This document shows, one piece after another, positions 6,240 to 7,525 of a stretch of 7,525 bases of DNA (its first letter is position 1; the number at the start of each line of letters is the position of its first letter). The stretch is taken from positions 1 to 7,525 of the forward strand of contig DUVO01000188.1 of the NCBI GenBank assembly GCA_012841005.1. Reading direction: 5' to 3'. Position numbers and translations under genes: made by a program. This DNA is from Bacillota bacterium. GTDB taxonomy: Bacteria; Bacillota; DTU030. The notes beneath the pieces are model-generated. The model was given only the letters and a program-made list of their open reading frames with translations. It had not been told where the DNA came from and made no database searches.

Positions 6240-7391
6240 TTAGGCTGATATTTTCCGTTCTTGCATCAGGTCTTCATACAGGCCGATAAGTTCTGGATCG
6301 GTAAGGCTGCGTTTTAAGTCCACGGCGTATTCCCTGACCCGGGGAAGCAGTTCCCGGGCTGTTTTTTCGTCGATATTGAATCCCAGGGTATGGAGTTTGT
6401 TAATTATGGCTGCGGTGCCCGAGTGCTTGCCGATGATAATGTGACGGTTTAGGCCAACCTCTTCGGGAGCAAAAGCTTCATAGGTTCTGGGATCCTTCAG
6501 GGCACCATCAACATGGATACCCGATTCATGGGTGAATATATTATTGCCGACAATTGCCTTCTGGACGGGGAGAGGGCGACCGGAAGCCATGGCGGCATAC
6601 TCGGAGAGTTCCTTTAGCTTGGCTGTCTTCACTCCGGTTTCATAATTGTAGAGGTAGTGCAGGGCCATGACCACTTCCTCCAGGGGGGCATTGCCGGCCC
6701 TCTCTCCCAGGCCGTTTATGGTTACACCCACATAAGTTGCACCGGCTGTTACCCCGGCAAGGGCATTGGCAGTTGCCAGACCAAAATCATTGTGGGTATG
6801 CATCTCTATGGGCAGATCCGGTAGGGCTTGGTGAAGGGCCTGGATCCGTTCATAGGTGCTTTGGGGGTTCAGGAGTCCAATTGTGTCACAAAAGCGGAAC
6901 CGGTCGGCACCGGCGGCAAGACCGGTTTTGGCGAACTGGACCAGGAAATCGAAATCGGAACGGGATGCGTCTTCGGCATTTATAGAAACGTATAAGCCTG
7001 CCTTCTTGGCAAATTCTGTGGCGGCAGCTATGCTTTCCAAAACCCATTCCCTGGTTTTGCCCAGTTTATTTTTAATATGAAGGTCTGAGGTGGCGATGGA
7101 AATGGCTACGGCATCGACCCCGCAGTCAAGGGAGTGTTTCAGATCGGAAAGTACAGCCCTGTTCCAGGCCATAATGCTGGCCCGGCGGCAGCATTGGGCA
7201 ATGGTGCGTATACTTTCCTTTTCTGCGCCTCCCATGGCCGGGATGCCGACCTCGATCTGGTCTACTCCGATATCCTCCAGCATACGAGCCAGACGTATTT
7301 TTTCCTGGTTGGAAAAGACAACACCGGCAGTTTGTTCCCCGTCCCTCAGGGTAGTATCAACAATTTTAATGCGTTTCCGGGCGGTGGTCAT
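6240..7391 (-). CDS. NifV-type homocitrate synthase family protein (candidate Re-citrate synthase)
   Basis: This 383-residue enzyme of the DRE-TIM metallolyase family condenses acetyl-CoA with a 2-oxoacid. The TIM barrel opens with DTTLRDGEQTAG (12-23; Arg16 and metal ligand Asp17) and EVGIP (Glu47). It has the metal ligands His198 and His200 (HTHNDFGLATANA), then GLGERAGNAPLEE (227-239), FTHESGIHVDG (286-296) and GKHSG (321-325). Similarity to NifV runs the full length, and the C-terminal LeuA allosteric domain of isopropylmalate synthases is absent. ATG at 7391 is chosen because AGGAGT lies 7 nt upstream and family similarity begins at ARKRIKIVDTT; an in-frame ATG at 7439 has no ribosome site. 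No nif gene is visible. The operon with an aconitase and an isocitrate-type dehydrogenase points to citrate and 2-oxoglutarate synthesis, or else a homocitrate chain-elongation route. Family is sure; the 2-oxoacid (oxaloacetate or 2-oxoglutarate) is not. Confidence 0.9.
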   Translation of the reverse strand: MTTARKRIKIVDTTLRDGEQTAGVVFSNQEKIRLARMLEDIGVDQIEVGIPAMGGAEKESIRTIAQCCRRASIMAWNRAVLSDLKHSLDCGVDAVAISIATSDLHIKNKLGKTREWVLESIAAATEFAKKAGLYVSINAEDASRSDFDFLVQFAKTGLAAGADRFRFCDTIGLLNPQSTYERIQALHQALPDLPIEMHTHNDFGLATANALAGVTAGATYVGVTINGLGERAGNAPLEEVVMALHYLYNYETGVKTAKLKELSEYAAMASGRPLPVQKAIVGNNIFTHESGIHVDGALKDPRTYEAFAPEEVGLNRHIIIGKHSGTAAIINKLHTLGFNIDEKTARELLPRVREYAVDLKRSLTDPELIGLYEDLMQERKISA

Positions 7392-7462
7392 GCTGGTCAC
7401 TCCTTTTTTATTTGGTGAAATACTCTTCCTTGCGGCCATATGCCGTGCACTGGTATTATGGA

Positions 7463-7480
7463 ATAATTGTATACAAGTAT
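7463..7480. promoter_or_regulatory. GntR-type operator over the enzyme-operon promoter
   Basis: The perfect palindrome TTGTATACAA (7467-7476) is flanked by outer ATA/TAT, giving an 18-bp site symmetric at 16 positions. As I recall it, the Bacillus subtilis gluconate repressor GntR operator is ATACTTGTATACAAGTAT, which this site matches at all but one base. GntR/FadR-subfamily regulators commonly bind such T-GT-AC-A palindromes. It covers the -10 box and part of the spacer, so a bound protein should repress. The GntR/FCD protein encoded downstream in this window is the obvious candidate. Confidence 0.75.
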
Positions 7481-7494
7481 ATAATCCCTGTCAA
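7466..7494 (-). promoter_or_regulatory. Sigma-A-type promoter of the synthase-aconitase-dehydrogenase operon
   Basis: On the minus strand the -35 TTGACA (7489-7494) is fully consensus, and TACAAT (7466-7471) matches five of six. The spacer is exactly 17 bp. Transcription would start near 7459, giving a leader of about 68 nt. No riboswitch or attenuator is evident in the leader, so control is probably at the overlapping operator. Confidence 0.85.
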
Positions 7495-7525
7495 GACATT
7501 TGTTGCAATAATTTTCGCCCGGGAA

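Noticed and set aside
6240..7391. 2-isopropylmalate synthase (LeuA) for the first operon gene
   Set aside because: Full-length resemblance is to NifV, and the C-terminal regulatory domain of LeuA is absent.
7392..7439. In-frame N-terminal extension of the synthase from ATG 7439
   Set aside because: It has no ribosome site, lies only about 20 nt from the predicted transcription start, and adds residues with no family similarity. ATG 7391 has AGGAGT at good spacing.

Overview
All recognisable genes in this window lie on the minus strand, so the biology reads from high to low coordinates. The content suggests an anaerobic Gram-positive bacterium of the Clostridia (a Moorella, Desulfotomaculum or Peptococcaceae-like lineage). 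The grounds are AGGAGG-type ribosome sites, GTG and TTG starts, sigma-A promoters with 17-bp spacers, a lipoprotein signal, a NifV-type synthase, an Aquifex-type aconitase, an FCD-family GntR regulator and an OpuC-type ABC transporter. The taxon is an inference; no rRNA or other taxonomic marker is present.

Right part (7525-3200): a consensus-like promoter (TTGACA, 17 bp, TACAAT), overlapped by a GntR-type operator centred on TTGTATACAA, drives three tightly packed genes. These are a NifV-type homocitrate synthase family protein, a one-chain aconitase-family hydratase, and an NAD-type isocitrate dehydrogenase whose start overlaps the hydratase end. A strong intrinsic terminator closes the unit. 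The order is condensation, isomerisation, oxidative decarboxylation, which is the route from an acetyl-CoA condensation product to a 2-oxoacid. The dehydrogenase carries the isocitrate-binding S-x-N motif. The simplest reading is therefore oxaloacetate to citrate to isocitrate to 2-oxoglutarate, which would make the 'homocitrate synthase' a candidate non-orthologous (Re-type) citrate synthase. The homocitrate to 2-oxoadipate route cannot be excluded.

Middle (3200-2455): a GntR/FCD regulator gene has its own promoter. A perfect 7-bp inverted repeat fits almost exactly between the -35 and -10 boxes, which suggests repression at that promoter. This regulator is the obvious candidate to control the enzyme operon upstream of it.

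Left part (2454-1): a 305-base gene-free stretch holds two weak terminator-like hairpins, a TTGACA box inside an inverted repeat, and a G-quadruplex-type run on the plus strand. It leads into an OpuC/OsmF-type compatible-solute ABC transporter: ATPase with CBS domains, permease, and lipoprotein binding protein (cut by the window edge). The ATPase gene is broken by an apparent one-base deletion in the D-loop just after Walker B, so either the transporter is inactivated or the sequence has an error.

I do not see a mobile element, CRISPR array, tRNA, rRNA or defence system. The most interesting content is the small central-carbon operon with its operator, not an unknown machine.
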